64,000 nucleotides of DNA from Bryobacteraceae bacterium. Its GTDB lineage: Bacteria; Acidobacteriota; Terriglobia; Bryobacterales; Bryobacteraceae. The translations under genes and the position numbers were made by a program. Location of the stretch: contig JAHDVK010000001.1 in the NCBI GenBank assembly GCA_023384675.1, positions 62,001-126,000 on the forward strand. Reading direction: 5' to 3'. Shown piece after piece: positions 17,550 through 26,762 of the stretch (position 1 is the stretch's first letter; each line of letters opens with the position of its first letter). The notes beneath the pieces are model-generated. The model made no database searches and was not told where the DNA came from. It saw nothing but the letters and a program-made list of their open reading frames with translations.

Positions 17550-18836
17550 ATGAGCCGCCTGAAGCTGGGGCTGCTGGCCGTGCTACTGGTTTGCACGCTG
17601 GCCGCCGCGATCACCACAGTGACCCTGCATTCCGGCCGCGGTTCGGCGAGTGACGCGCCGGACCTGTCGTACATCGCGCCCGAGCCGCTCGCTCCGGCGC
17701 TCATCACCGAGGCGCTGCCCATCCGGAGCGGCGACACCCTCGAAGCGCTGCTTGAACGGGGCGAATTGGACCGCGACACTCGTGTTGAGCTGATCGCATC
17801 CATCCAGCCGGCGTTTGATGTCCGCAAATTCCGCGCGGGCACGGATCTGTTGCTCACGCGATACGAGGACGGCGCCTTGCAGCGGATGGAGTACGTTATC
17901 GATCCCGACCGGCGCCTTCAGGCGGTCCGGATGGGCGAGGGTTATCAGGCCGAAGTTGTCGAAGTCCCCGGCGTTCTGCGCGTCGTGCCCATCTGCGGCA
18001 CGTTGCAGGGTTCGCTGTTCGTCAGCATGGGCCGCGCCGGCGCGCCTTCGGAACTCGCGCTCGATTTCGCCCAGGTCTTCGCCTGGGACATCGATTTCTA
18101 CACCGATCCCCAACCCAATGACGAATTCTGCTTCCTGGTGGAGCGGAAGGAATACGAGAACGGCCAGCCACCTTCTTACAAGCGAATCCTCGCCGCCCAG
18201 TACCGCAACATGGGCACGCTTCATGAGGGCTTCGTCTTCCCCGACACGGATGGCAAGCCGCGCTTTTACGCCCGCGACGGCCGCTCGCTGCAGGCCGCGT
18301 TTCTGCGGTCGCCGCTGCGCTTTGAAGCTCGCGTCTCCTCCCGCTTCTCACGCAGCCGGTTTCATCCCGTACTGAAGATCCGGCGGCCCCATCTCGGCAC
18401 CGATTACGCCGCCCCCATCGGCTCCACGGTCCAATCCATCGCCCCCGGCCGCGTGGTGTTTTCGGGCTACTCCGGACAGGCGGGCAACCTGGTCACCATC
18501 AACCATCCCGGCGGCTACGAGAGCATGTACATGCATCTCTCGCGCAGGGCCGTGAAGGTGGGCGACCGTGTGGAGCAGGGCCAGGCCATCGGCGCTGTCG
18601 GCTCCACGGGCCTTTCCACCGGCCCGCACCTCGACTTCCGGCTGCGCCAGAAGGGCAAATATGTCGATTTCGAGCGCATCAGGCCGCCGCGCATGACACG
18701 CGTCACGAACGACAAGATGCCCGCCTTCAAGCAAGCCTGCGAGGACTTCACTACGCAATTGGACGAAGGCCGCCGCGCCGCCGCCACGCTGCTCGCCGCC
18801 GGCGAAGATACCAACGGCGCCCGGCAAGTGGACTGA
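17550..18836 (+). CDS. M23 (LytM-type) cell-wall endopeptidase
   Basis: A 428-residue protein with an N-terminal membrane anchor or signal (about 4-25), an OpgA-like beta region that starts with the segment RSGDTLEALLERGELD, and an M23 domain (about 270-385). Zinc ligands H281 and D285 lie in HLGTDYAAP; MYMHLS and GPHLDFRL follow. In the classical HxH motif the second His is a zinc ligand, and here it is Asp, a variant I recall from some M23 members. It probably trims peptidoglycan cross-links in the periplasm. Confidence 0.9.
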   Translation: MSRLKLGLLAVLLVCTLAAAITTVTLHSGRGSASDAPDLSYIAPEPLAPALITEALPIRSGDTLEALLERGELDRDTRVELIASIQPAFDVRKFRAGTDLLLTRYEDGALQRMEYVIDPDRRLQAVRMGEGYQAEVVEVPGVLRVVPICGTLQGSLFVSMGRAGAPSELALDFAQVFAWDIDFYTDPQPNDEFCFLVERKEYENGQPPSYKRILAAQYRNMGTLHEGFVFPDTDGKPRFYARDGRSLQAAFLRSPLRFEARVSSRFSRSRFHPVLKIRRPHLGTDYAAPIGSTVQSIAPGRVVFSGYSGQAGNLVTINHPGGYESMYMHLSRRAVKVGDRVEQGQAIGAVGSTGLSTGPHLDFRLRQKGKYVDFERIRPPRMTRVTNDKMPAFKQACEDFTTQLDEGRRAAATLLAAGEDTNGARQVD

Positions 18837-18848
18837 CGGAGCCTGCCC

Positions 18849-19223
18849 GTGCGCATCGACAAGTGGCTGTGGGCGGCGCGTTTCTTCAAGACGCGCTCGC
18901 TCGCCGCCCGCGCCTGCGATCTCGGGCGGATCCTTTCCGGCGGTCACGCCGCCAAGGCGTCGCGCGAAGTCCGCACGGGCGACCTGCTGCGCGTTACAAA
19001 CGACCGGGGCGATTTCGAGGTCGAAGTTCTCGCACTCAGTGAAATTCGGGGACCGGCGGCGGTTGCCCAGACCTTGTACAGCGAAACGGAAGCCAGCCGG
19101 CTGGCCCGCGCGCAACGAGCCGAAGAACGCAAGCTCCTCGGTCCCCTCGATTTCCTCAGCGAAACCCGCCCCTCGAAGAAGGACCGCCGCCAGATCAACC
19201 GCCTGCGGGGCCGCAGCGTGTAA
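18849..19223 (+). CDS. hslR: S4-domain RNA-binding protein, HSP15-like
   Basis: A 124-residue protein with an S4 domain over residues 1-60 (RIDKWLWAARFFKTRSLA, then the GRIL, DLLRV pattern) and a basic C-terminus (KKDRRQINRLRGR). HSP15 recycles 50S subunits carrying stalled peptidyl-tRNA. The start is GTG at 18849 with a GGAG site, 12 bases after the peptidase stop. Confidence 0.88.
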   Translation: MRIDKWLWAARFFKTRSLAARACDLGRILSGGHAAKASREVRTGDLLRVTNDRGDFEVEVLALSEIRGPAAVAQTLYSETEASRLARAQRAEERKLLGPLDFLSETRPSKKDRRQINRLRGRSV

Positions 19224-19305
19224 CAGCGGAACTCCACTGCGGAAGCTCTTGCCGGGCTGCTACCGGGCTGAAGGATTCGCGAAGGCGGTTCAAACCCTCT
19301 CGCCG

Positions 19306-22300
19306 CTACGTCCGGCGCAGTTTTCGCCAAGCCAGTTCGAGGAAGTTCAGCAGGAGGGCGAGGGCGATTAGGCCGGGCCAGAGGCGGAGTGAGGCTGGCA
19401 CCGTGCGTCCACCTGTGTTGAAGATGTCGCGTGGCTCTGGATTCACCTGCCCGCCTGTGTATGAAGCGATTTGAGCCAGCAGTTGAGGATGATTGCCAAA
19501 CGTGGAAAGCTCGGGTTCGGGCAAGTAAAGGCCGACCTCCGGGAAAGCATGAGACTCTTCGAGCGGCCTCACGCGGAACAGACCCTGCCGGGCCCCCACC
19601 GGCACGCGCGTCCGGAAATAGCCATCGCCGGCGCGCTCAAGGGCAAGCGTCCGCTGGAAACCATCCGGCCCCAGCGCGTAGAGCGCGGGCAACTTCTCGG
19701 GGGCTTCCACGTGCGCGGCCAGGCGGTACTCCGCAACGAGTTCTCCTTGTGCGGGATCGTGCGTCAGCGTAGCCTCGCCGGATTGGGCATTGGGCAGAAG
19801 ATCGCGCGCGACATTCGTCCAGAACTTGGGGTAACCGGGCCAGCCCACCCAGCGCTCGGCCCACCGCGACTTGGCGTCCGACGTAAACACCGCTGCGCGC
19901 CCCAGTCCGTACTGCCAGCGGGTGAACAGCGGATCCTCCTCGCCGGGACCCGAAGCCAGCGTCAGCAGCGTGTCGGCCTGTGGCTTTGCATCGAAGCGGA
20001 CATACCCTTTCAACTCGGGCGCTTGCTGGAGATCGAGATCCCTGAAGATTTCCGCCTGCCGCTTGACAACGGCCTGGATCGGTTTTTCCACGGTGGTGGA
20101 GCCCGTGTGCTCCATCACGTCGCGGATGAGGATCTGTGCCAATTCCTCGGGGTTGATCACGAAATATGCCTTGCCTTTGGCCAGGTCCGCAATGCGCTGC
20201 AGATAGGCCTTGTTCACATCCTGCCCGAGGCCAACCGTGGAGATCGTAATCTGGTTCTGCGCCGCCGCCGCCGCGATCTCCATCGAGTTGCCCTCTTCGG
20301 CAATCCCGTCGGTGAGCAGCACAATGTGCTTGTACGTGCCGGAAGCCCGCAGGATGCGGTTGTAGGATTCCGTAAGCGCGGGAGCGATCTGCGTGCCGCC
20401 ATCGGGCATGATGCCTGCGATGAGCCGCTTGATCAGCGCCTGATCCTCGGCGCGCCGCAAGGGTACGGCCCACTCGTGCGAATTGTCGAAGATCAGCACG
20501 CCGATGTAATCGATGGGACGAAGATTGTCGACTACGCCGATAGCCGCGATCCGCGCAAGCTCCATCTTGCGTCCCTCCATCGACGAACTCTTGTCGATGA
20601 TCAGAATGACGGAGGTGCCCTCGGGACTGCGCGGCGGCGCCACCACGGCGGGAAGGGTGCGCTCAAGCGCCGTGGGCGGCTGTCCCTTGCGCTCCACATA
20701 GATGTTCCGCTCGCCGCCGATCACCAGCAGCCCTCCGCCGCGCTGCACATAACGCTCCAGAGCGGTCTGGCCGGCGGGTGAGATCGTCTCGAAATCGTAG
20801 TTATTGAGCACCACAACCTGAAACCCGTCAATGCGCACCTGTTCGAAGCGGCGGCCGATGGTGATGTCGAACTGTGCGCCTGCCAGAGTCTGAATCAGAC
20901 TTGCTTCCATTCCGAGTTCTGGCGGATCCATGCTGAGGTAGAGCAGCCGGGGCGTCCGCAGCGACAATGCCTGCTCAAATCGCAACTCGCCAAGGTGGCC
21001 CGCGCGGAGCACGCCAAAAATATCGATTGCACCCGCCGAGGCGACCGCCGCGGTGACGCGAATCTGGTTGACCCCCGGCAGCAATGACACCGGATTTGTG
21101 CCGAGCACACGGCCTGCGGCGCTGATCTCGACCTGCGCCTCCACCGCCTCGGGGCTCTCCACGCTCAGTTCGACCGGGAAGCGTTCGCCGGCAAAGGCGA
21201 CTGAAGGCAGGCGCATCGACTCGAGGCGCAGCCTAGGCTCGGGCCGTCCACTCAACAAATACGTGTCCACGGGGATGCCCAACTGCCGCGCTTGATAGGC
21301 TGCGCGGGCAGCGGAGCCCATCGTTTCGCGGCCGTCTGAGATCAGCACCAGGCGCGGCACAAGCCCGCTGGGAAGCGTCGCGGCGCCTTCACGAATTGCT
21401 GCCTCCAAACTCGTTGCCCGTCCGCCTTCACCCGCGGTCCGGGCGAATCGCCATCCCGCTGCGCTCTCTCCGGGGGAGGGCGCGCGCAACGCCCGGCCAA
21501 ACGGAAACACCCGCACAATGTGCCTGCCGGATGCCCTTTCAATACCTGAGGCAAGCTCGGAAGCACGCGCCAGGTCTTGGTCCGTGACGCTGGCGGAAGT
21601 GTCCACCAATACGCCGACCGCCATCTTAGTTTCGTTCACGGGCATCGCCGGCTCGACGATCGACACCAGCGCCGCGGCAATCGCCACGCCCTTTACCGCG
21701 AATGCGGCGCGCCGCATCCACGGTTGCAGCGTGCGGACACGGCCGTAGAGCCACCACTCGATCAGGATCAGCGCGGCGCCCGCCGCCGCCAGCCATTGCC
21801 ACGTGTCCTTCGGCAGCGGCGTGGAGGGGCGCGGCGCGCCGGGTCCGGTTGCGGTGTCGTCCGGCGCCTTCCAGGTGGATTCGCCCAACGCGGGCAGGCT
21901 GAGCGAAAGCGTCCGCTCGGATCCGCCTGAAAGCACCCGCACGGCTCCCGGTTCGGGCGCGAAGAAACGCAGGGTGCGGCCGTCCACGGTGTATGGCAGC
22001 GGCGCGCCCTCCTCACCGAAAACCCGCAGCGCGCCGTCGCCGGGAACTTCGTCCAATTCGAGTGAAACCGCCCCTGGCGGGCCGGCAAGCAACTCGCGCC
22101 GCAGAAACGTTTCGGGCGCGAGCCAGTGGAGCATGTTGGCCATCAGCAGCGGCGTGGTCAGCTCGTAGCGGATGGCCGTCATGCCCGGATGGAAGCCGAG
22201 GACCACGGCACGCGGCTCAACGGCACGGGCCACCACCAGCGCGCCGCCGCCACCCTCGGCGATAACATGATCGTTTTCCCCCGGCGAAAGCAGCAAGGGC

Positions 22301-23583
22301 CGGCTGAGCCGAAGATCGCGCGTGCGGAGGCCGGACCCCACCGGATGCGCCGTGTTCCAGCGGGCAAGTTGAACATCAGCGCCACCCATCCGCGCCGGGA
22401 CGGGGCTTGCCCCGGCATCGGGCTGAATCCAGATCGCGGGAAGCCGGGGCGGGGTGCGTGGCTGGCAGCGGTCAAAAATCAGCAGGCCTGCGTCCTCCGG
22501 CGATTTGTCCGCCGCCGCGGAAGCGAAAAACGAAGCCTGCACCCGGGGATCGGCGGCCAACAGCGGGCGCAGCAATCCAGGCTCATCGGAGTAGACGGCT
22601 ACACGCAGCAGCGGTTGAGCGGGAATCTCGATTTGAACCTGGTTGTCGGCGGCAATCGCATCACGCAGGGTCAGCCGCGCCTCCACCCAGCCGGCGGCGC
22701 GCGTGCGGATGGCCACGGACTCCGTCGTCTCGCCTCCGGGCGGCAGCCTTACGGCCCGCGCGGCCACCACCGCACCCCCGAGCGCGACCGTCAGCGGCGT
22801 GGTTCGCGGCTGCGCACCGTAGTTCCTCACTGTGAAAAATGCTTGCCATGCATCCGGGGAGGAAGCGGCTCGGCGGATCCACACGCGCGTTAGTCCGACA
22901 TTACTCACCGCGTCGCCGCCGCGCACGGGCAATACTCGCAGGTTCGGAGGGGGATTCGGCTGGTTAGGATCGCTGCCCGCAAGACGCCCCGCACCGGCAT
23001 AGACAATTTCTCCCGGCTGGCGAGCCTCGAGGCGCTGCGCCTGAAGCGCGAGAGTGAAGGCCTGGTCAAGGTCAAGCGCGCCCGCCCCCGGCCGGGCGGC
23101 TCGGATCGCTTCCTCGATGCGGGAGAAGTCGCTTTCAAAGGCAGTGACGGGCGTAGCCAGCGCCCCGGCATGCACCACCATCACGCGGTCCTGCGCAGGC
23201 ACCGTCCGGAGCCACTCCAGCGCTTGTTTTGCCGAAATTTCGCTGAGCGCCGCCGCTGGAGGGGCCGCGGCCGACATCCATGCCGAGGTGTCGAGCAGCA
23301 GGACATGATCCCGGCCCGACCGGTCCGGCGAACCAAGACGCGGCTGGGCGAGCGCCAGCAGCAGCAAGGCAATCGCCAGCAGCTGCAGCAGCAGCGAAAG
23401 CGGCTGATCGATGCGCCGGCGCCGCTTCCTTTCCACCGCTTCCCCGGCGTCCTTCCAAAAGCGCAGTGTGGACACCTGAAAGCGCTTGCGGGCCCGGTTC
23501 AAAAGGTAGAGTGCGACAGTCGCCGCTCCCAACGCGGCGAAGAGCGAAAAAAACTCCAGGACTGTCAGGTTGGCGAAGAACAC
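19306..23583 (-). CDS. Giant BatA-like fusion protein with three VWA-like regions
   Basis: A 1425-residue membrane protein. Helices at about 8-29 and 62-80 and the block RFWKDAGE match the BatA-type N-terminus. A first VWA-like region starts at 94, with DTSAW in place of DxSxS. A membrane segment near 594-612 (ending WWLYGR) looks like an ordinary C-terminus; a second membrane segment and VWA region follow (DTSAS near 659). A glutamine-amidotransferase-like region (VVVLNNYDFETISPAG, near 919) precedes a third VWA domain with intact MIDAS DKSSSM (near 995), then a C-terminal helix (1400-1420). It is last in the MoxR-DUF58 operon, which suggests metal-dependent binding and chaperone-linked assembly at the envelope. 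Confidence 0.88.
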   Translation of the reverse strand: MFFANLTVLEFFSLFAALGAATVALYLLNRARKRFQVSTLRFWKDAGEAVERKRRRRIDQPLSLLLQLLAIALLLLALAQPRLGSPDRSGRDHVLLLDTSAWMSAAAPPAAALSEISAKQALEWLRTVPAQDRVMVVHAGALATPVTAFESDFSRIEEAIRAARPGAGALDLDQAFTLALQAQRLEARQPGEIVYAGAGRLAGSDPNQPNPPPNLRVLPVRGGDAVSNVGLTRVWIRRAASSPDAWQAFFTVRNYGAQPRTTPLTVALGGAVVAARAVRLPPGGETTESVAIRTRAAGWVEARLTLRDAIAADNQVQIEIPAQPLLRVAVYSDEPGLLRPLLAADPRVQASFFASAAADKSPEDAGLLIFDRCQPRTPPRLPAIWIQPDAGASPVPARMGGADVQLARWNTAHPVGSGLRTRDLRLSRPLLLSPGENDHVIAEGGGGALVVARAVEPRAVVLGFHPGMTAIRYELTTPLLMANMLHWLAPETFLRRELLAGPPGAVSLELDEVPGDGALRVFGEEGAPLPYTVDGRTLRFFAPEPGAVRVLSGGSERTLSLSLPALGESTWKAPDDTATGPGAPRPSTPLPKDTWQWLAAAGAALILIEWWLYGRVRTLQPWMRRAAFAVKGVAIAAALVSIVEPAMPVNETKMAVGVLVDTSASVTDQDLARASELASGIERASGRHIVRVFPFGRALRAPSPGESAAGWRFARTAGEGGRATSLEAAIREGAATLPSGLVPRLVLISDGRETMGSAARAAYQARQLGIPVDTYLLSGRPEPRLRLESMRLPSVAFAGERFPVELSVESPEAVEAQVEISAAGRVLGTNPVSLLPGVNQIRVTAAVASAGAIDIFGVLRAGHLGELRFEQALSLRTPRLLYLSMDPPELGMEASLIQTLAGAQFDITIGRRFEQVRIDGFQVVVLNNYDFETISPAGQTALERYVQRGGGLLVIGGERNIYVERKGQPPTALERTLPAVVAPPRSPEGTSVILIIDKSSSMEGRKMELARIAAIGVVDNLRPIDYIGVLIFDNSHEWAVPLRRAEDQALIKRLIAGIMPDGGTQIAPALTESYNRILRASGTYKHIVLLTDGIAEEGNSMEIAAAAAQNQITISTVGLGQDVNKAYLQRIADLAKGKAYFVINPEELAQILIRDVMEHTGSTTVEKPIQAVVKRQAEIFRDLDLQQAPELKGYVRFDAKPQADTLLTLASGPGEEDPLFTRWQYGLGRAAVFTSDAKSRWAERWVGWPGYPKFWTNVARDLLPNAQSGEATLTHDPAQGELVAEYRLAAHVEAPEKLPALYALGPDGFQRTLALERAGDGYFRTRVPVGARQGLFRVRPLEESHAFPEVGLYLPEPELSTFGNHPQLLAQIASYTGGQVNPEPRDIFNTGGRTVPASLRLWPGLIALALLLNFLELAWRKLRRT

Positions 23584-24498
23584 CTACACCGCCCTCCGCT
23601 TCTGGATCGACGTGCCCGCCCAATCCAACGAATGGAAGATCGCCTCTTCAAGCGGTAGCGACGTTGGGATGCCCGCGTACCGCCCTCGACTCCGGATCGC
23701 CAGCGACTCGATCGCCCCGCAGTGCCGGTCAAATGCCTCGGTATAAAGGCGGCGCGCTTCGGCGTTCAGCGTCAGGTTCAGCGTTGCGCCAGTCTCGGGA
23801 TCGTCGAGCGCGACATCCCCGTCGTACGCCGGATCCCGGTCAAAAGGCGTCCATAATTGCACCAGCAGCAGTTCATGCCCGAAATCAGCCAGATACTGCA
23901 GCGGCTTCAGCACATCGTCATCGTCCAGAAAGTCGGACAGGATGATGAGCAAGCCTTGCTTCGGCCAGGCATTCACGGCATGCCGCGCCAGCTGAAGGAA
24001 AGACGAACGTCCGCGCGGTTCAAGCGCGCTCAGATAATCGGCGACGGGACCAAACCGGTGCCGCCCGCCGCTTGCGAGAAAAGAATCGTCAAACGACTCA
24101 TGGAACGGCTGCACCATCATCGTATCGTGGCGCACCAGGCCCACATAGACCATCGCCGCCGCGAGCTTGCGCACATAATCGAACTTGCTCAATCCGCCGC
24201 CCGGTTCACCCGCCGCCATCGAACCCGAAGCGTCCAGCAACAACCGGACGGGCGTACGCGGTTCAATCTGGAACATCTTCAGAAAGAGCTTCTCCAGCCT
24301 CATGTAGGCGCGCCAGTTCACCGCGCGCAGGTCGTCGCCCTGATGGAAACTGCGGTGGTCGAGAAACTCCTGGCCCGGTCCGGAAAAGCGCGACACGTTG
24401 TGCCCGCCCACGACGCCGCGAAACGACTTCTGCCAGCGGATCGTAAGCCGTTCTAGCTTTTCCAGCATCTGCCGGTCGATGATGGGTTCGGCGGCCAT
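23584..24498 (-). CDS. DUF58 protein
   Basis: A 304-residue soluble protein with the DUF58 hallmark FSGPGQEFLDHRSFHQGDDLRAVNW (abbreviated: the RxYxxGDDxRxxNW pattern near residues 50-66), followed by a VWA-like fold with LLLDASGSMA near 104-113. DUF58 proteins accompany MoxR ATPases. Its stop abuts the start of the giant VWA gene, and it starts 15 bases after the MoxR gene. No membrane segments are seen, unlike many longer DUF58 proteins. Confidence 0.92.
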   Translation of the reverse strand: MAAEPIIDRQMLEKLERLTIRWQKSFRGVVGGHNVSRFSGPGQEFLDHRSFHQGDDLRAVNWRAYMRLEKLFLKMFQIEPRTPVRLLLDASGSMAAGEPGGGLSKFDYVRKLAAAMVYVGLVRHDTMMVQPFHESFDDSFLASGGRHRFGPVADYLSALEPRGRSSFLQLARHAVNAWPKQGLLIILSDFLDDDDVLKPLQYLADFGHELLLVQLWTPFDRDPAYDGDVALDDPETGATLNLTLNAEARRLYTEAFDRHCGAIESLAIRSRGRYAGIPTSLPLEEAIFHSLDWAGTSIQKRRAV

Positions 24499-24513
24499 CG
24501 GCGGATTCTGGCC

Positions 24514-25503
24514 TTACTTGGCCGCCGCCGCGAGCGCGCCAATAATGTCGCTCAGCAGGGATTCGGGTGTCTGGCCGTCGGCGTGGGCATCGAAATTGAG
24601 AATGATGCGGTGCCGGAGCACGGCAGGCGCCACCGCCACGACGTCATCAATCGACAGATGCGTGCGCCCGTGCATGAATGCCCTCACCCGCCCGCACTCC
24701 ACCAGCGCCTGCGCGCCGCGCGGCGAAGAGCCGTAGCGGATGTACTTCTCGGCGAGCGCATGCGCGCCCGGGGTGGTGGGCTGCGTGGCCATGATCAAAG
24801 CCACCGCAAAGTCCTGCACATGCGGCGCTACCAGCACCTCCCGGCAGAGGCTGCGAATCTCCAGAATCAGTTCGCGGTCAATCACCTGGCTCAGTTCCGG
24901 CTCCTCGCGCTGAATGGTCCGCTCCACGATGCGGTTCAATTCCTCGCGCGACGGGTAGTCCACCAGAATCTTCATCAGGAAACGGTCGAGTTGAGCCTCC
25001 GGCAAGGGATAAGTGCCTTCCATCTCGATCGGATTCTGCGTGGCCATCACCAGAAATGGCCGCTCGAGTTCATGCGTAGTAGTGCCGGAAGTGACCGTGC
25101 GCTCCTGCATCGCCTCCAGCAGCGCGGATTGCGTCTTGGGTGTGGCCCGGTTGATCTCGTCAGCCAGGACCAGATGAGCGAAGATGGGGCCGGGCTGGAA
25201 TCGAAGCGACTTGTGCCCGTCGTCGCCCGTCTCCATGATCATCGAACCGACAATATCCGCCGGCATCAGGTCAGGCGTGAACTGGATGCGTGAGTAGCGC
25301 AGATGCAGCACGCGCGACAGCGTCCGCAGAAGCGTCGTCTTGCCGAGGCCCGGAACGCCCTCCAGCAGCACATGCCCTCCGGCGAGCAAGCAGATCAATA
25401 CACCATCGATGACATCCTGCTGGCCGACAATGATCTTTCCAATTTCCTGCCGGACGCCGTTGAGTTGGCGAACGGCCTCGGTGGGCGAGAGTTGAATGGG
25501 CAC
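24514..25503 (-). CDS. MoxR-family AAA+ ATPase
   Basis: A 329-residue ATPase: Walker A GVPGLGKTT (about 50-58), the SRIQFTPDLMPADI block, Walker B HLVLADEINR, and the arginine-finger and sensor region LPEAQLDRFLMKI. MoxR proteins act as chaperones that help fold or load cofactors into VWA-containing partners, matching the DUF58 and VWA genes behind it. The start is GTG at 25503; no ribosome site is obvious. A short palindrome lies 10 bases upstream. Confidence 0.95.
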   Translation of the reverse strand: MPIQLSPTEAVRQLNGVRQEIGKIIVGQQDVIDGVLICLLAGGHVLLEGVPGLGKTTLLRTLSRVLHLRYSRIQFTPDLMPADIVGSMIMETGDDGHKSLRFQPGPIFAHLVLADEINRATPKTQSALLEAMQERTVTSGTTTHELERPFLVMATQNPIEMEGTYPLPEAQLDRFLMKILVDYPSREELNRIVERTIQREEPELSQVIDRELILEIRSLCREVLVAPHVQDFAVALIMATQPTTPGAHALAEKYIRYGSSPRGAQALVECGRVRAFMHGRTHLSIDDVVAVAPAVLRHRIILNFDAHADGQTPESLLSDIIGALAAAAK

Positions 25504-25513
25504 GGTTTTCTAT

Positions 25514-25524
25514 CTACATTGTAG
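25514..25524 (-). promoter_or_regulatory. Possible BlaI/CopY-like palindrome before moxR
   Basis: CTACATTGTAG is an 11-base palindrome with a single central base; on the coding strand it follows TTGAC directly. BlaI/MecI operators have TACA and TGTA arms but normally a 2-base centre, so this is a weak match. Confidence 0.25.
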
Positions 25525-25529
25525 GTCAA

Positions 25530-25559
25530 CGAAAAAGGCGGCCCGTCCTGGGCCGCCTT
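25530..25559 (-). terminator. Rho-independent terminator
   Basis: A perfect 10-base stem (AAGGCGGCCC with GGGCCGCCTT), loop of 5 bases, at 25535-25559, followed on the minus strand by TTTTTC. It ends the transcript of the small membrane protein at 25589-26035 and insulates the moxR operon. Confidence 0.85.
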
Positions 25560-25588
25560 GCTGCAAGAGTAAGCAGGTTGAAGGAGGT

Positions 25589-26035
25589 CTATCCCCGCAG
25601 GCCGCCCGCGCAGCCGGCGGCATTGGCGAAATGGGACACGATCGCGCACTGCTCCAGAAGGGCCTCGCGGGCCTGTGCGGGATTGGTCCGCGCCGTCAGG
25701 CTGGCATACATGCCCATGATCCGGTAGTCGAGCTTCAGCAGAAGCTGTTCCGCGCCTGAAAGATGCTCCTCAACACCAGGGACCCGCGCGAGCAACTGAT
25801 TGACTCTCGCGAAATCCGCCTCCATCGCGCGCAGGGCGGCGCCGAAATTCTGCGCCTGCCCAGCTTCTAGCTGGGCTTGCACGTCAAGAACGGAAAGCCC
25901 GGATGCCTTGGCGACGACTGCCGTGTAGTCCTGGCTGGTCTGGGTGCTCAAAATCAGCAGGCAGCTATAGCGAAACCAGTATGCAAACAAGGCTAGCGAC
26001 GCTGCAATAATGATTGAGCTGATTACGATCTGCAT
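25589..26035 (-). CDS. Small single-pass membrane protein, unknown function
   Basis: A 148-residue protein with one N-terminal membrane helix (about 4-31, with Cys 25) and a helical soluble tail. The tail includes TSQDYTAVVAKASGLSV and YRIMGMYASLTARTNPAQAR and ends in a Gly-rich patch. The ATG has a strong GGAGG site and the gene has its own terminator, so it is expressed alone. I do not recognise a family. Confidence 0.75.
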   Translation of the reverse strand: MQIVISSIIIAASLALFAYWFRYSCLLILSTQTSQDYTAVVAKASGLSVLDVQAQLEAGQAQNFGAALRAMEADFARVNQLLARVPGVEEHLSGAEQLLLKLDYRIMGMYASLTARTNPAQAREALLEQCAIVSHFANAAGCAGGLRG

Positions 26036-26174
26036 GATGTTCCTCCGATAGAACGCCAGTCGTATTACAAACTACTTCAATCTTCTCTCAGTTCAACTGT
26101 AACACCGGTAAAACGCCGCAACAATAACAAATCACGGCACTAAGGCAATTTTCCCGAGGGATAGGAAAGATCAC

Positions 26175-26762
26175 TTAGTCCCTCGTCTCCTCGCCCTTCT
26201 CGAACGTCATGTGCCCCGCAGCACACCCTCGCCGTTTACAATCATCGAAATACAGCGTTGCGTAACTGCCGGTGATGTACTCATCGGCCGCGTAGCCCAT
26301 CCTTAGAGCATTTTCGTCGATCCACGGCGCGGAACCCTCTAACTCGATGAAGCACCCGATGGGCGTTTCGTCGATCACGGCCTCTCCTCCCCCTGAAGCC
26401 TCATGAAATGTCGTCCGGTACTTTTCGTACCGGAACACCGCCTGGTAGCCCAGCCGCTCCCACAGCCGCCGGACGGCCGCCGCGTCGCCCGCCGTGGTCT
26501 CCACTTCCTCCCGGCTCTTGTGCGGGCCTTCCGCCGGTGGCCCCTTCCACGTCATCGTCACCATGCCCCCGCACTCCCGCAGCCGCAACAGCTCCCGCGC
26601 CTGGCGCAGACGCAGATCGGGCGTGTCAAACACGGTATTGGCCTCGAACACACGCGCGCCGGTCTCCACGAATCCCGCCGATTCCAGCCGCGCCCGGGCC
26701 TCGGCGGCCGAGGGCGCGGCCAGCTTGACCTCAACTTCCCGCTCCGCCTTACCGCCGGACAG
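26175..26762 (-). CDS. CYTH-domain (class IV adenylate cyclase-like) protein, probable CTG start
   Basis: The protein has the CYTH fold: an ExExK-type opening EREVEVKL, the basic strand LRLRECGG, VTMTWKGPP, then FRYEKYRTTF and CFIELEG. CYTH proteins bind triphosphate-containing substrates in a tunnel (adenylate cyclase, thiamine triphosphatase, tripolyphosphatase). The conserved opening lies upstream of the first usable ATG/GTG/TTG in frame (GTG at 26669). The best fit is CTG at 26762, 8 bases after AAGGAAGGGAG, giving 195 residues and overlapping the SPFH stop by 14 bases. A start at 26669 would remove the first strand. Confidence 0.78.
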   Translation of the reverse strand: MSGGKAEREVEVKLAAPSAAEARARLESAGFVETGARVFEANTVFDTPDLRLRQARELLRLRECGGMVTMTWKGPPAEGPHKSREEVETTAGDAAAVRRLWERLGYQAVFRYEKYRTTFHEASGGGEAVIDETPIGCFIELEGSAPWIDENALRMGYAADEYITGSYATLYFDDCKRRGCAAGHMTFEKGEETRD

